From contig OZ252216.1 of the NCBI GenBank assembly GCA_965248915.1, positions 3,162,001 through 3,226,000 of the forward strand: 64,000 bases of DNA, written 5' to 3'. The position numbers were made by a program, and so were the translations under genes. Source of the stretch: CBDFLA01 sp965248915 (lineage in GTDB: Bacteria; Pseudomonadota; Alphaproteobacteria; M2410). Below, piece by piece: positions 34,675 through 44,031 of this stretch (the stretch's first letter is position 1; each line of letters opens with the position of its first letter). The notes below the pieces were generated by a model. That model saw nothing but the letters and a program-made list of their open reading frames with translations, ran no database searches and was not told the origin of the DNA.

Positions 34675-36901
34675 ATACTTCATCAGACAGGTTCTGCACC
34701 GACGCCGTCAGCGCCCAACCGGATGCCAATTCAAATTCGACGCTGGCGTCGACCACAAAACGGTCATCGATGAGCTCTGAGGCGAGGATAGCCCCTTGTC
34801 CGGCATCGCTTCTTGTCTCGGCGATGTAATTGCCATTGAGGTTTAAACGCCACCGGTTGGCTTCAATTCCGATGCTAAGATTGATCTGGTGCTCGGGGAT
34901 TTGCGGCATTTCATCCCCTGCCATGACACTGCCCCAGGGCCCGAAGGAGCTCACAAAGTTGTTTTGGAATTCAGCTTGCGTCCAAGTATAGGCAACGCTC
35001 ACAGGCAGGCCAAAGGGAAGATCTCTTGCTCTGCCGAAATCATATCCGCCGGACAATTCAAGGCCGGTAACGTCAGCTTCACCGCCGTCGAACTGATCAC
35101 CAATGACACAAATCCCCCCGGTAGAGGCCGTGCACGTGCCCACGAGATTACTGTAGTCGTTGAAGAAGGCGATGGCTTCAGCGATCAAATTGCCGTTGTT
35201 GTAACGAAGGCCGAACTCGTAGTTCACAGATTCTTCTGCGTCAGCCGTGCTTCCAGGTGAAGGATGAGTAAAGCCTTTGTGGGCGCCGGCCAGGAGCTGA
35301 ATGTCCGGCGTTGCCTGATAGGTGATCCCAAAGCCTGGTATCCACACGTCCACTTCGTTTTCTTTGATCACCAATGAGGCGCCGGTGCGGCCTGGGTCGG
35401 TCTTACCGAAATCTTCCCGCCACAGGTCAATGCGTTCGTGTCGAACACCCGGCGTAAAAGTCCAATCGTTCCACGTGATTTCGTCGCGTAAGAAAAAGGC
35501 CCAAGCCTCAGCGCTGTCGATGCGGTTGCTGTCGGTGCCAGGAATGCCCTGTGTGGTGAGGACCAACCCGCCATTGTCCATGCGGAACCTGTCGACCCAC
35601 TGAAAGCGATCCATCTCATCTTCGTGATAACGCGCGCTCACCTCAAGCGCATGCGACGTTGCGCCGATCTGCGTCTCATAGCCCAACACCACTTGAATGC
35701 CTTGCGCCATATAGGCGCGGTTGTTGTTCTTGATTTGAAGTGCATCGTTAGGCGACACAAGTCCGGGCGCTCCTACAATTGTGGCGTAGGCATCTGCAAA
35801 AGTGATCGGATCATCAAGGATGCTTGAAATGCTGGAACTGCCTTGGACCGCGTCGACCACTTTGTCGAGCTTAAACCAGTTGCGTTGAAAGTCCGTGCGG
35901 TAGACAACCGATGTCATGGAAATCGAAGGCGCCCAGTCAATGCGATGGGTGAACTGATAAATATTATGTTCCGTGTCCATCCGGTCCAGTTGGCTGCCCC
36001 GGTAGCGACGGTAGGGGTTGGCATCGAAGTCAGCTTGCGTCAGGCCGAGATAGGTTTCATCAGAAATTTCATCAGAATATTGTAGTTTGAGCTCGAACTC
36101 TTGTGGCAGACGAGCCCCCGGGCTGGTGGTGTAGGAAATCTTTCCGACCCAGTCTTGTATGTCAAACCCAGTATTCCCACCGCTATCGAGCTCCTTAAAA
36201 CCATCCGACCCGGTTTGGAATGTCTCCGCCAGGAGGCCGATTTCAGCCCCAGAAGAAAGACGCCGTGTTGTTCCACCAATGCTGTGGAGGCGCCAATAGG
36301 CGTCGCTCCCGTATTGGGCGTTCAGACTTAGTCTGTCGTCTGGGGGTATTTGGGTAGATTGCAGATTGATCGCGCCACCAGTGGTGAGAGGGCCATACTT
36401 GACGGCCGCGGTGCCTTTGACAATCTCGACCGCTTGCATGCGCCCCGCGAGAGGAAAGTAATAGGCAGACGGTGCAGCATAAGGCGCGGGCGCCGCGAGG
36501 ATGCCATCTTCAAGAACAGCAATCTTGCTGGAGCGATCAAGGCCGGTGCCTCGCAATCCGATATTGGGCCGAAGACCATAACCGTCTTCTTCTTGAATGT
36601 TGATACCGGGAACGGACCTGAGGATGCGGTTGATGTCTTGGTAGTCAAATCTTTCAAGTTCAAGTTCAGAGACATATTGGGCGGAGCCTGCAACGGAGCG
36701 TACATCCCTGGCTGACGCAAGAATAGTAATCTGCTCATACACCGGATTGACCGTTAGATTGGAGGCGAGAACCGTCTCCTCGGTTTCAATCGCCTCAGAA
36801 TTTGCGGCCATTGGCTCTTCAGCGTGAGCCGGTAGTGTGAGCAGACCGAGAGCAAAAAAGGTCCCGGTCGTGCCGAAACGCGGCACAAATTTCATAAACA
36901 T
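34595..36901 (-). CDS. TonB-dependent outer-membrane receptor, FecA-like
   Basis: 768 aa. Signal peptide MFMKFVPRFGTTGTFFALGLL..AHA, plug domain (DINRILRSVPGINIQEEDGYGLRPNIGLRGTGLDRSSKIAVLEDGI, and VEIVKGTAAVKYGPLTTGGAINL), then a 22-strand barrel. The FecA/ferri-siderophore type plug suggests an iron complex, but the ligand cannot be told. No FecA-type N-terminal signalling domain is evident: the TonB box region VYEQITILASARD follows soon after the signal. A Fur-like box lies 73 bases upstream. Downstream is the nucleotidyltransferase, then the remnant of a second receptor. Confidence 0.92.
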   Translation of the reverse strand: MFMKFVPRFGTTGTFFALGLLTLPAHAEEPMAANSEAIETEETVLASNLTVNPVYEQITILASARDVRSVAGSAQYVSELELERFDYQDINRILRSVPGINIQEEDGYGLRPNIGLRGTGLDRSSKIAVLEDGILAAPAPYAAPSAYYFPLAGRMQAVEIVKGTAAVKYGPLTTGGAINLQSTQIPPDDRLSLNAQYGSDAYWRLHSIGGTTRRLSSGAEIGLLAETFQTGSDGFKELDSGGNTGFDIQDWVGKISYTTSPGARLPQEFELKLQYSDEISDETYLGLTQADFDANPYRRYRGSQLDRMDTEHNIYQFTHRIDWAPSISMTSVVYRTDFQRNWFKLDKVVDAVQGSSSISSILDDPITFADAYATIVGAPGLVSPNDALQIKNNNRAYMAQGIQVVLGYETQIGATSHALEVSARYHEDEMDRFQWVDRFRMDNGGLVLTTQGIPGTDSNRIDSAEAWAFFLRDEITWNDWTFTPGVRHERIDLWREDFGKTDPGRTGASLVIKENEVDVWIPGFGITYQATPDIQLLAGAHKGFTHPSPGSTADAEESVNYEFGLRYNNGNLIAEAIAFFNDYSNLVGTCTASTGGICVIGDQFDGGEADVTGLELSGGYDFGRARDLPFGLPVSVAYTWTQAEFQNNFVSSFGPWGSVMAGDEMPQIPEHQINLSIGIEANRWRLNLNGNYIAETRSDAGQGAILASELIDDRFVVDASVEFELASGWALTASVQNLSDEVYVVSRSPAGLRPGKPQSFFVGFKAHL

Positions 36902-36973
36902 GTCAGGTGTCGGCCTATGATTTGAGTTAGCAAAACCGCTTCAAATAGCCTTTTAGTTGGTCGAGGTATTATT

Positions 36974-36992
36974 GTAAATAATAATCATTCGC
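36974..36992 (-). promoter_or_regulatory. Fur-like box upstream of TonB receptor
   Basis: GTAAATAATAATCATTCGC agrees with the 19-bp Fur consensus at 14 of 19 positions. It is 73 bases before the receptor start and lies in the shared 192-base region with the divergent CPBP protease gene, so it could affect both. In some alphaproteobacteria Fur homologues sense manganese, so the metal is open. Confidence 0.55.
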
Positions 36993-37093
36993 ATATAACA
37001 AATTGTCGCAGGGGTTGGAAATTTTGGAGCGCCGCCAAAGACTGCGCGTCGCTCGACGCCCTTTTGCAAAGCGGTTTGCACAAAAGGCGGGCT

Positions 37094-37858
37094 ATGATGG
37101 CCTATAGCTGGCGACCAGAAAGAGATGCTGTCGCTGGGGAGGACAAGGGGTTGGAAAGCGTATCACTCAGGAATCGCGTGTTTGCAGTGGTGGAGCTCGC
37201 CATTGTGATTGCCGTTTACTTGAGTCTGAAGAGTTGGGCGGCAGCAAACGAAGTATTTGGCGGCGGGTCGATCGCCGTTCTTTCTTCCGTCTTAGCTGGG
37301 ACCATCCTCTACAGAGTGAGAGGGCGAGATTTGCGGGATCTCGGTCTGCATCTTCCTTCGTCACTCGTTGATTGGTTAAAAATCTTGTTACTGACGATCC
37401 TAGCGATTGCAGCGATCTTCGTTGGAACTCAACTTGTCACGATGCCATTGCTCCAGGCCCTCTTCCCAGAGGTCACATTTGATGGCGGTGCGGAGAACTT
37501 TGCCTTCTTTCTCAACCGTCCACACATCTTCGTGCTCTACATACTTTTCGTTGTTTGGATCGGTGCCGCATTTGGCGAAGAATTGTTCTTTCGCGGCTTC
37601 GTGATGAACAACATTTCTGAGGTCTTTGGGTCTACCTCGAGCGCGTGGCTCATCGCATTGATCGGACAATCCGTGTTGTTTGGGCTGGCCCACGGCTACC
37701 AAGGTGTGATCGGCATTGGCCTCACAGGATCAGTGGGTCTGACACTCGGCGTCGTTTACCTCATAGGGCATCGGACCATGCTCCCGCTCATCTTTGCGCA
37801 CGGTTTTGTTGATACGCTCTCACTGACGCAGTACTATTTGTCTGCGTCCCAAAGTTGA
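37094..37858 (+). CDS. CPBP-family intramembrane metalloprotease
   Basis: About 254 aa from ATG 37094 (MMAYSWRPERD), preceded by AAAAGGCGGGCT; an ATG ten codons earlier is possible. Six to eight membrane helices. The CPBP (Rce1-like) motifs are intact: GEELFFRGFVM (EExxxR), FGLAHGYQGVIG (FxxxH) and FAHGFVDTL (HxxxD/N). Related proteins are CAAX prenyl proteases or bacteriocin-immunity proteins; substrate unknown. It is divergent from the TonB receptor. Confidence 0.85.
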   Translation: MMAYSWRPERDAVAGEDKGLESVSLRNRVFAVVELAIVIAVYLSLKSWAAANEVFGGGSIAVLSSVLAGTILYRVRGRDLRDLGLHLPSSLVDWLKILLLTILAIAAIFVGTQLVTMPLLQALFPEVTFDGGAENFAFFLNRPHIFVLYILFVVWIGAAFGEELFFRGFVMNNISEVFGSTSSAWLIALIGQSVLFGLAHGYQGVIGIGLTGSVGLTLGVVYLIGHRTMLPLIFAHGFVDTLSLTQYYLSASQS

Positions 37859-37882
37859 GGTGCGAGAATTCGCATTTGGCGC

Positions 37883-38056
37883 ATGACGAAGATCACTGCC
37901 AAGGCTTTGAGTGAATGCTGCGCCAATCTCCCTCACCTGACGCGGAGCGGGCGGGAAGCGATCATTCCGGCGGGTAGTTTGGATTCCAAGTTAGATATGA
38001 AGCCTGCGGAGCCAGAGTTTTGGAAAGACCGCGCTGATTGGGTTAAGTGTCATTGA
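37883..38056 (+). CDS. Possible 57-aa protein
   Basis: Short ATG-to-TGA frame reading MTKITAKALSECCANLPHL...FWKDRADWVKCH, with codons resembling its neighbours and three Cys. No clear Shine-Dalgarno and no family known to me. It may be a remnant of a longer gene or chance; it occupies most of the 219-base gap between the CPBP protease and the next gene. Confidence 0.25.
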   Translation: MTKITAKALSECCANLPHLTRSGREAIIPAGSLDSKLDMKPAEPEFWKDRADWVKCH

Positions 38057-38077
38057 CGTCCGCCAAGAGCCGTCTGA

Positions 38078-38350
38078 TCAATCGCTGCCAGACAAGCACA
38101 TGTACAGCACCAAATTCATTTCACCATCGCTATCAGAGTCATACAGACCAAGATCAATCGTTCCATCGTCGCCAATATCTATGGCGTAGGAAGTTATGTT
38201 CGCCATTTTGGTTGTCGACACGACAGTTCCATATTCGCTAGGTTGCTTTTTCGGATCTTCGACAAGCATCATCTTGCCACATTCAGCAAATGCTGATGGA
38301 GAAACGGAAAGCAGAGCCGTAAGGACTGCGAGCTTCCGAAGTACACTCAT
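38078..38350 (-). CDS. Small secreted protein with Asp-rich motif
   Basis: 90 aa with a signal peptide (MSVLRKLAVLTALLSVSPSAFAEC). The mature part has two acidic loops DIGDDGTIDLGLYDSDSDGEMNLVL, which resemble EF-hand or dockerin-type calcium loops (DxDxDG), and two Cys (AECGKMM and LYMCLSG). GGGAGTTAGAAG before the ATG supports translation. Family unknown; calcium binding is a guess from the acidic spacing. Confidence 0.6.
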   Translation of the reverse strand: MSVLRKLAVLTALLSVSPSAFAECGKMMLVEDPKKQPSEYGTVVSTTKMANITSYAIDIGDDGTIDLGLYDSDSDGEMNLVLYMCLSGSD

Positions 38351-38605
38351 CTTCTAACTCCCTTGTATTTAGCATAATATAACACTTTTGAGATAATTGG
38401 AATAACCTGATTCCACTATGTGGTGTTTCCGCAATATGGTGCCATGAGAGCGAGTTGCGAATGGCTTTTTGCGAAGATCTTTTGGAATCGGCAATTGTGA
38501 CGTCCCTCACCGAAACCCATGCAAATCGCATGCAATACGGACAAGGCACTTAAAACTGACGCCCCTGTCATGTATACTCTTGCGTAAGGAAATGCGGATA
38601 CATAT

Positions 38606-39391
38606 GTGAGAGATATGACCCAGACAGAAACACTGCCCCAAACCGCCCCACCCAAATATTCAAATCGGATTCGTCCGCTGGACGCTTGGCGCGCCTGGAA
38701 GGCTCTTGTGCGCGACAAGGAAGATACTGGTCAGGTCTTCAAAATGATCGATGCTCTTAAAGGAAAGAGCATTGTGAACACTGTGGCCAAGATGCGCCAA
38801 TCTGAGAGCGGCCGCAAACTCTTAGCAGAGAAGCCAGACATTCGCGCAACCCTCAACGATCGCGAAGCGCTTCGTGTCATGCCGGAAGGGAGCTTGGGTC
38901 GCGCATATCTTGAGTTTGTCGAAAGCGAAGACTTGACCGCCGATGCATTGATGGATGCAAGCTTCGAGGCCGCAAGGCCCGAAGGCCTCGATATCGATGT
39001 TGCCTTTGCCGCAGATCGGTTGCGTGACACCCATGATCTGTATCACGTCACATCGGGTTATGGGCGGGACGGTTTTGGAGAAATCTGTGTACTGACACTC
39101 GGTAATGTTCAGACTAAAAACCGCGGCATAAAGTTCCTCATCTTCATGGCGCGCCGCGAGGACCGAAAGGCATTTCCCGAGCTACCCACCGATGAGTGCA
39201 TTGATGAAGCTCTTGCCAATGGTTCGGCCGCCGTATTTCTGCCAGCCGTCGACTGGGAGGCCATGTTGCCGAAGCAATTGGGCGAGGTACGGAGCGAGCT
39301 CAATGTCGCCGAGCCGAAGCTCTATCAAGAAACGCTTCCCAGAATGCTCGAAATTGCTGAAGAACAAGGCATGCTTGACCAAGTGGCCTAG
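38606..39391 (+). CDS. Coq4-family ubiquinone biosynthesis protein
   Basis: 261 aa from GTG 38606, or 258 from ATG 38615. Carries the Coq4 metal motif HDLYHVTSGYGRDGFGE (HDxxH...E), with an N-terminal helical region (RIRPLDAWRAWKALVRDKEDT) and GSLGRAYLEFVE. In eukaryotes Coq4 organises the CoQ synthesis complex and removes C1 of the ring; bacterial homologues occur mostly in alphaproteobacteria. ubiE and ubiB are 15 kb away in this window. Confidence 0.88.
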   Translation: MRDMTQTETLPQTAPPKYSNRIRPLDAWRAWKALVRDKEDTGQVFKMIDALKGKSIVNTVAKMRQSESGRKLLAEKPDIRATLNDREALRVMPEGSLGRAYLEFVESEDLTADALMDASFEAARPEGLDIDVAFAADRLRDTHDLYHVTSGYGRDGFGEICVLTLGNVQTKNRGIKFLIFMARREDRKAFPELPTDECIDEALANGSAAVFLPAVDWEAMLPKQLGEVRSELNVAEPKLYQETLPRMLEIAEEQGMLDQVA

Positions 39392-39539
39392 CCGCCTAAC
39401 GCCAGCCTGAGCCCTCTGGATTTTAGTAAAATCCTTCACGTCCTGTTAACGCCTAAGGGCCTAAAAATGGTTTCTGCGAAAACCTCCATCTGGATGTTTT
39501 TATCGCAGAAAACAGCCATTTTCGAACCCGGAAACAGGT

Positions 39540-41705
39540 ATGACATCGGGCAAGCGGCGTAAACCGGCAAGCACAGCGAAACGAAGAACGGCCCGTCGTA
39601 AGACGACGTCAAAGACCCATGTGGCGCGCCGCAAAATCGCAACAAGATCGAAAACCAAAACGGCACCCAGACGTAAGGCCACAACCAAGCGCAAAGCGAC
39701 AGCGAAAAAGAAAACGATCTCTCGCCGACGTCCAGGTCCTTCAGCCGCATCCGGCCGTGCGCGCGTGGCAGCCAAGCGCAAGAAGGCGGTGCCCAAGCGT
39801 AAGACGAATAAACGCTCAAACCACTGGCTGGTTCGAAACAGGTGTCAAATCGCGGCGATCTTTGCGATCATCTTTTCAGGTTTTACAATATATTTTACTT
39901 ACGATCTTCCGTCGACGGATCGACTTCAAGTAGTCAAACACTCACCTTCCCTGAAGCTTCTGGACCGACACGGGCGCACAATCACGACACGTGGATTGAG
40001 TCAAGGACGTACGGTCAGCGTTGACACGCTTCCTGCGCACGTAAGCCATGCGGTTATAGCGATTGAGGATCGAAGGTTTTGGTATCATCCAGGGATTGAC
40101 CCTATCGGCATGGCCAGGGCCGCTTATGCCAATGTGAAAGCGGGCCGGGTCGTTCAAGGTGGTTCGACCATTACCCAACAATTGGCCAAGAACGTGTTCT
40201 TGACGCCGGAGCGTACACTCCGCCGCAAGGTGCAAGAAGCCGTTCTTGCGGTTTGGCTTGAAATACGTCTCACCAAGAAGGAAATCCTCAGCCAATACCT
40301 CAATCGCGTCTACATGGGAGCGGGTACCTACGGCGTTGACGCCGCCGCCCAGAGGTACTTCGCCAAACCCGCATCCGACTTAACACTGCCGGAGGCTGCC
40401 ATGCTTGCCGGGCTCCTAAAAGCCCCCTCACGCTACGCCCCTACAAACTCCATGGAGCGCGCCAAAGCCCGACAAGAAGTGGTGCTCGCGGCTATGGTGG
40501 AGGCCGGCCTTCTAACAGAAAACGAGCGCGGCCAAGCCGGTCGGACGGTCCCAAGATTAGCCGAACCTGCCGCTACCGCAGGCGCTCATTATTTTGCCGA
40601 CTGGGCGGTTGAGCAAGTGTCAGGCTACGTCGGGGAGAGCGACGTTGATCTCATTGTAGAGACCACGTTTGACATCACCTTCCAACGTGCTGCCGAGCTC
40701 GCAGTACAATTTGCCCTTAAGGAACAGGGCCTCTCCCGCGATGTCGGGGATGCTGCCTTGATCGCCTTTGATCTTGAAGGCGGCGTGCGGGCCATGGTCG
40801 GCGGCAATTCTTACCGCAAGAGTCAATTCAACCGCGCCACCCAAGCGCGTCGACAGTCAGGTTCTGCGTTCAAGCCCTTCGTGTTTTTGACCGCATTAGA
40901 GAACGGGTGGGCGCCGCACGACCGAATCCAGGACGCGCCGATCAAAATAGGAAACTGGCAACCGACCAATTACTCAAACAAGTTTGAAGGTGACGTCTCG
41001 CTCACACGCGCGTTGTCGGGATCAATCAACACGGTCGCCGTTCGATTGGGAGAAGAAATCGGTCGCGGCAACATCATTCGCACCGCCGAACGTGTTGGTT
41101 TGCGAGCGGATCTCGAGCCGGTGCGTTCTTTACCACTCGGAACCGGTGAAGTCTCTCCCTTTGACTTGACGGCCGCTTACGTTCCCTTTGCCAATGGCGG
41201 CAAAGGCGTCTTTCCCCATGCTGTGTTGAGCATCAAAACAAGGGACGGTGACATTCTCTACGAACGTTTGGGCGGTGGTCCAGGCCGCGTCATTGCCAAG
41301 CACCATGTCGCCCAAATGAACGCCATGCTGGCAGAAACCGTACGTTCTGGCACAGGACGCAGAGCAAAGCTGGAAGGCGGCAGGCCTGTGGCGGGAAAGA
41401 CTGGCACCAGCCAAGATTTTCGCGATGCCTGGTTCATTGGATACACCGCCAACGTGGTCGCCGGTGTTTGGGTTGGCAATGATGACAACACGCCAATGAA
41501 AACCATTACCGGCGGGACAATCCCTGCGTCGATCTGGAAAGACTTCATGACCCGCGCCGGTGACAATGGGCCGCTATGGGAATTACCGGGCGCGAACGAT
41601 CCCTATCTCATGGCAGTCGCTGCTGAAAAACAACCACCTTCTGAAGTGTATGAGCCAAATGGTCTCTTAGATCGATTGGCTAAACTTCTAGGTTCTGAAG
41701 ATTAG
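39540..41705 (+). CDS. Class A penicillin-binding protein (PBP1A type)
   Basis: 721 aa bifunctional peptidoglycan synthase. Residues 1-100 form an extremely basic cytosolic tail (about half Lys/Arg, repeats such as RRKTTSK, RRKATTKRKATAKKK). TM helix about 103-121. GT51 glycosyltransferase: Glu176 in AIEDRRFW, GGSTITQQLAKN, RKVQEAVLAVWLE. Transpeptidase: SAFK near 442, SINTVA (SxN), and KTGTSQDFRDAWF. Its last codon overlaps the stop of the convergent peptidase gene. Confidence 0.94.
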   Translation: MTSGKRRKPASTAKRRTARRKTTSKTHVARRKIATRSKTKTAPRRKATTKRKATAKKKTISRRRPGPSAASGRARVAAKRKKAVPKRKTNKRSNHWLVRNRCQIAAIFAIIFSGFTIYFTYDLPSTDRLQVVKHSPSLKLLDRHGRTITTRGLSQGRTVSVDTLPAHVSHAVIAIEDRRFWYHPGIDPIGMARAAYANVKAGRVVQGGSTITQQLAKNVFLTPERTLRRKVQEAVLAVWLEIRLTKKEILSQYLNRVYMGAGTYGVDAAAQRYFAKPASDLTLPEAAMLAGLLKAPSRYAPTNSMERAKARQEVVLAAMVEAGLLTENERGQAGRTVPRLAEPAATAGAHYFADWAVEQVSGYVGESDVDLIVETTFDITFQRAAELAVQFALKEQGLSRDVGDAALIAFDLEGGVRAMVGGNSYRKSQFNRATQARRQSGSAFKPFVFLTALENGWAPHDRIQDAPIKIGNWQPTNYSNKFEGDVSLTRALSGSINTVAVRLGEEIGRGNIIRTAERVGLRADLEPVRSLPLGTGEVSPFDLTAAYVPFANGGKGVFPHAVLSIKTRDGDILYERLGGGPGRVIAKHHVAQMNAMLAETVRSGTGRRAKLEGGRPVAGKTGTSQDFRDAWFIGYTANVVAGVWVGNDDNTPMKTITGGTIPASIWKDFMTRAGDNGPLWELPGANDPYLMAVAAEKQPPSEVYEPNGLLDRLAKLLGSED

Positions 41706-42478
41706 TTGACCGATGCAGGTCCGCCGTAACGATGTAGTGTCATACCTTCTTCATTGAGCCAGCGTTCTTCGTCCGCATAAGGCCCCACCAATTGTCTGAC
41801 CACGGACCAAAACCTCTTTGAATGGTTGAGGTGTTTGAGGTGAGCGACCTCATGTGCGGCAACATAAGAGAGCACATTGGCTGGCGCAAAAATCAGTCGC
41901 CAAGAAAATGAAAGCCGCCCCTCCGAGGTACAAGATCCCCAGCGGGTGGACGCATCACGAACCGAAATTTTGGGCAATGGCAGTTCGAGCATATTGGTGA
42001 AGCGATCCACATTCTCCATGAGATCGCGCCGCGCTTCGCGCTTGAGCCAATCTTCAACCCGGCGCGGAACAAACGCTTGGTCGCCGGAAACAATGATCCG
42101 AGGCATTTCGAACATATCGCTCATCTCCTCAATCCAGACCCCTCGGCGCGCCTCTGATGCGTGGATTATCTTGTGCGATTGTCCTCGTAACGGCACATGG
42201 GCATCATCGATAAAGGGTTGATTCGGCGGGATTTTGGCCAAAGCATCCGCAATCCACCGCCTTTCCTTTTCGGCCAACGCAAGCGCTTCCTTGAGTGCGT
42301 TTTGGGTCGGCGCAACAACCGTCACACCTCGAGACACGTGATCGATTTTGACAATGAGGCGGCGCGCGCGTGGGTTGCGCACGAGCTTTAAGGGGACCGA
42401 TTGTCCCTCAATGTCGATGGTCGTCGCATGTTCTTGCGATTTGAGGGCGGAGGGTTTTCTTTGCCGGGTGATTCGCAT
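41702..42478 (-). CDS. YgjP-like M48 family metallopeptidase
   Basis: About 258 aa. Zinc motif AAHEVAHLKHLNHSKRFW (HExxH) near the C-terminus; the preceding RWGSCTSEGRLSFSWRLIFAP is typical of this family (formerly DUF45/SprT-like). The start MRITRQRKPS at 42478 is chosen as the family begins in this way; the frame extends upstream into phaZ. Likely cytosolic. Its stop TAA and the PBP stop TAG overlap within TTAG. Confidence 0.86.
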   Translation of the reverse strand: MRITRQRKPSALKSQEHATTIDIEGQSVPLKLVRNPRARRLIVKIDHVSRGVTVVAPTQNALKEALALAEKERRWIADALAKIPPNQPFIDDAHVPLRGQSHKIIHASEARRGVWIEEMSDMFEMPRIIVSGDQAFVPRRVEDWLKREARRDLMENVDRFTNMLELPLPKISVRDASTRWGSCTSEGRLSFSWRLIFAPANVLSYVAAHEVAHLKHLNHSKRFWSVVRQLVGPYADEERWLNEEGMTLHRYGGPASVN

Positions 42479-42527
42479 AGATAGAGCATACAGCAATGCT
42501 CGCTCAAAATAGGGATGCCTCGGCAGC

Positions 42528-43796
42528 CTATTTCTTTTTCGGCGTGCCGTCATGGCGCTTAATGAAATCACCAACCCGAGGCTGGATCTCATCGCGCCAA
42601 CTTCGCCCGTTGAAGACACCATAGTGTCCGACACCGGGTTGCACATAGTCCTCTTTCATTGAAGCTGGGAGCTTATGACACAAATCGTGCGCGGCCTGGG
42701 TTTGACCAATACCAGAAATGTCGTCGTTTTCGCCCTCAACGGTCATGAGAGCCGTCTTGCGAATATGCGTTGTGTCGACAAGACGCCCCCTATGTTCGAA
42801 TTCTCCCTTGGGCAGGGAGTGCTTCTGAAAGATCTCTTCAACGGTCTGGAGGTAGAACTCCGAAGTCAAATCCATAACGGAGAGGTATTCATCATAAAAT
42901 TCGCGATGCTTTTCTTGGCTGTCGCCGTCCCCATCGACGAGATGAAAGAACATCTTTTGATGAGCATCCATGTGGCGATCTCGGTTCATCGCCATAAAAC
43001 TCGAAAGCTGTATGAACCCAGGGTAAACCTGGCGAAATACACCGGGATGCGGCCACGGCACGGTCATAATGGCATTGCGTTCAAACCATTCGATGGGCCG
43101 CTCTTCGGCGAGTTCCGTTGGCGCTGTCGGGCTTTTTCTTGTATCGATGGGACTGCCCATGATTATGAGCGAGGCCGGCTGACAGGGATTTTTGTCTTCC
43201 GCCATAATTGCTGTTGCGGCGAGCGCGGCAGGGCCTGGCTGACAAACTGCCATCACATGCGTGTTGGGACCTAAGAACTCGATCATCTCAATCAGGTAGT
43301 CGACATAGTCGTTAAGATCGAAGCGCCCGCTATGAATAGGAATCATGCGCGCGTCGGTCCAATCAGTGATGTAGACCTCGTGATCCGGCAGCATGGCTTC
43401 GACCGTCCCGCGCAAGAGCGTGGCGTAGTGTCCGGACAAAGGCGCGACGATGAGAACTTTCGGGTCCTTCTTACTTTTCTTTCGTGATTTGGCTTCGGCC
43501 AATATATCAACGTCGCGTTCGAAATGGATGAGTTCGCAATATGTCCGACCCCAGACGATATTTTCAGTAACCGGAACTGGTTGTTCGTTCACCACCGTTT
43601 CTTTGAGACCAAACTCTGGCTTGCCATACCGCCGCGTGGTCGACTCAAATAACTCACAAGCCGCTGCAGCAGACTTGCCGACCACAGTATAAGAATGAGG
43701 ATTAAGAGGACTTTCCCAGAACTTCTGGCTCATGCCGGCCAACGCACGCATCGGCGCAACGGCCGCGTGGTTGAACTCATAAAACTGATAGAGCAA
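42528..43796 (-). CDS. phaZ: Intracellular polyhydroxyalkanoate depolymerase
   Basis: 422 aa without signal peptide, alpha/beta hydrolase mobilising stored PHB. Starts MLYQFYEFNHAAVAPMRALA, typical of the PhaZ1 type. Nucleophile Cys185 in MAVCQPGPAAL (Cys in place of lipase-box Ser), Asp in ENDDISG and His in VGHYGVFNG, a full family-style triad. It implies that the organism stores PHA. Begins a minus-strand run with the YgjP-like peptidase 49 bases downstream. Confidence 0.93.
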   Translation of the reverse strand: MLYQFYEFNHAAVAPMRALAGMSQKFWESPLNPHSYTVVGKSAAAACELFESTTRRYGKPEFGLKETVVNEQPVPVTENIVWGRTYCELIHFERDVDILAEAKSRKKSKKDPKVLIVAPLSGHYATLLRGTVEAMLPDHEVYITDWTDARMIPIHSGRFDLNDYVDYLIEMIEFLGPNTHVMAVCQPGPAALAATAIMAEDKNPCQPASLIIMGSPIDTRKSPTAPTELAEERPIEWFERNAIMTVPWPHPGVFRQVYPGFIQLSSFMAMNRDRHMDAHQKMFFHLVDGDGDSQEKHREFYDEYLSVMDLTSEFYLQTVEEIFQKHSLPKGEFEHRGRLVDTTHIRKTALMTVEGENDDISGIGQTQAAHDLCHKLPASMKEDYVQPGVGHYGVFNGRSWRDEIQPRVGDFIKRHDGTPKKK

Positions 43797-44031
43797 ACGA
43801 TCCCCCTTCGTGTCTCAAAACGTCGACCCAATTTGTTTTCCGCAACTCGGTTTTTGAGGGCCAACGCGTAATGTTGCGGTGCAACATGTTACGAAATTGT
43901 CATACGGCATCAACACATAATGCCGTCGCAAAGTGGCTATTCTGGGCTATATCCGGAAAAATTCAGGCGCAATTACACGCCAAAATAGGAGTTTCGTTAT
44001 AATACGCGCGCTAGGGTAGGTGAGGCTTGGG

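Noticed and set aside
42675..43274. 199-codon plus-strand frame opposite phaZ
   Set aside because: Antisense to a complete PHA depolymerase; no recognisable features.
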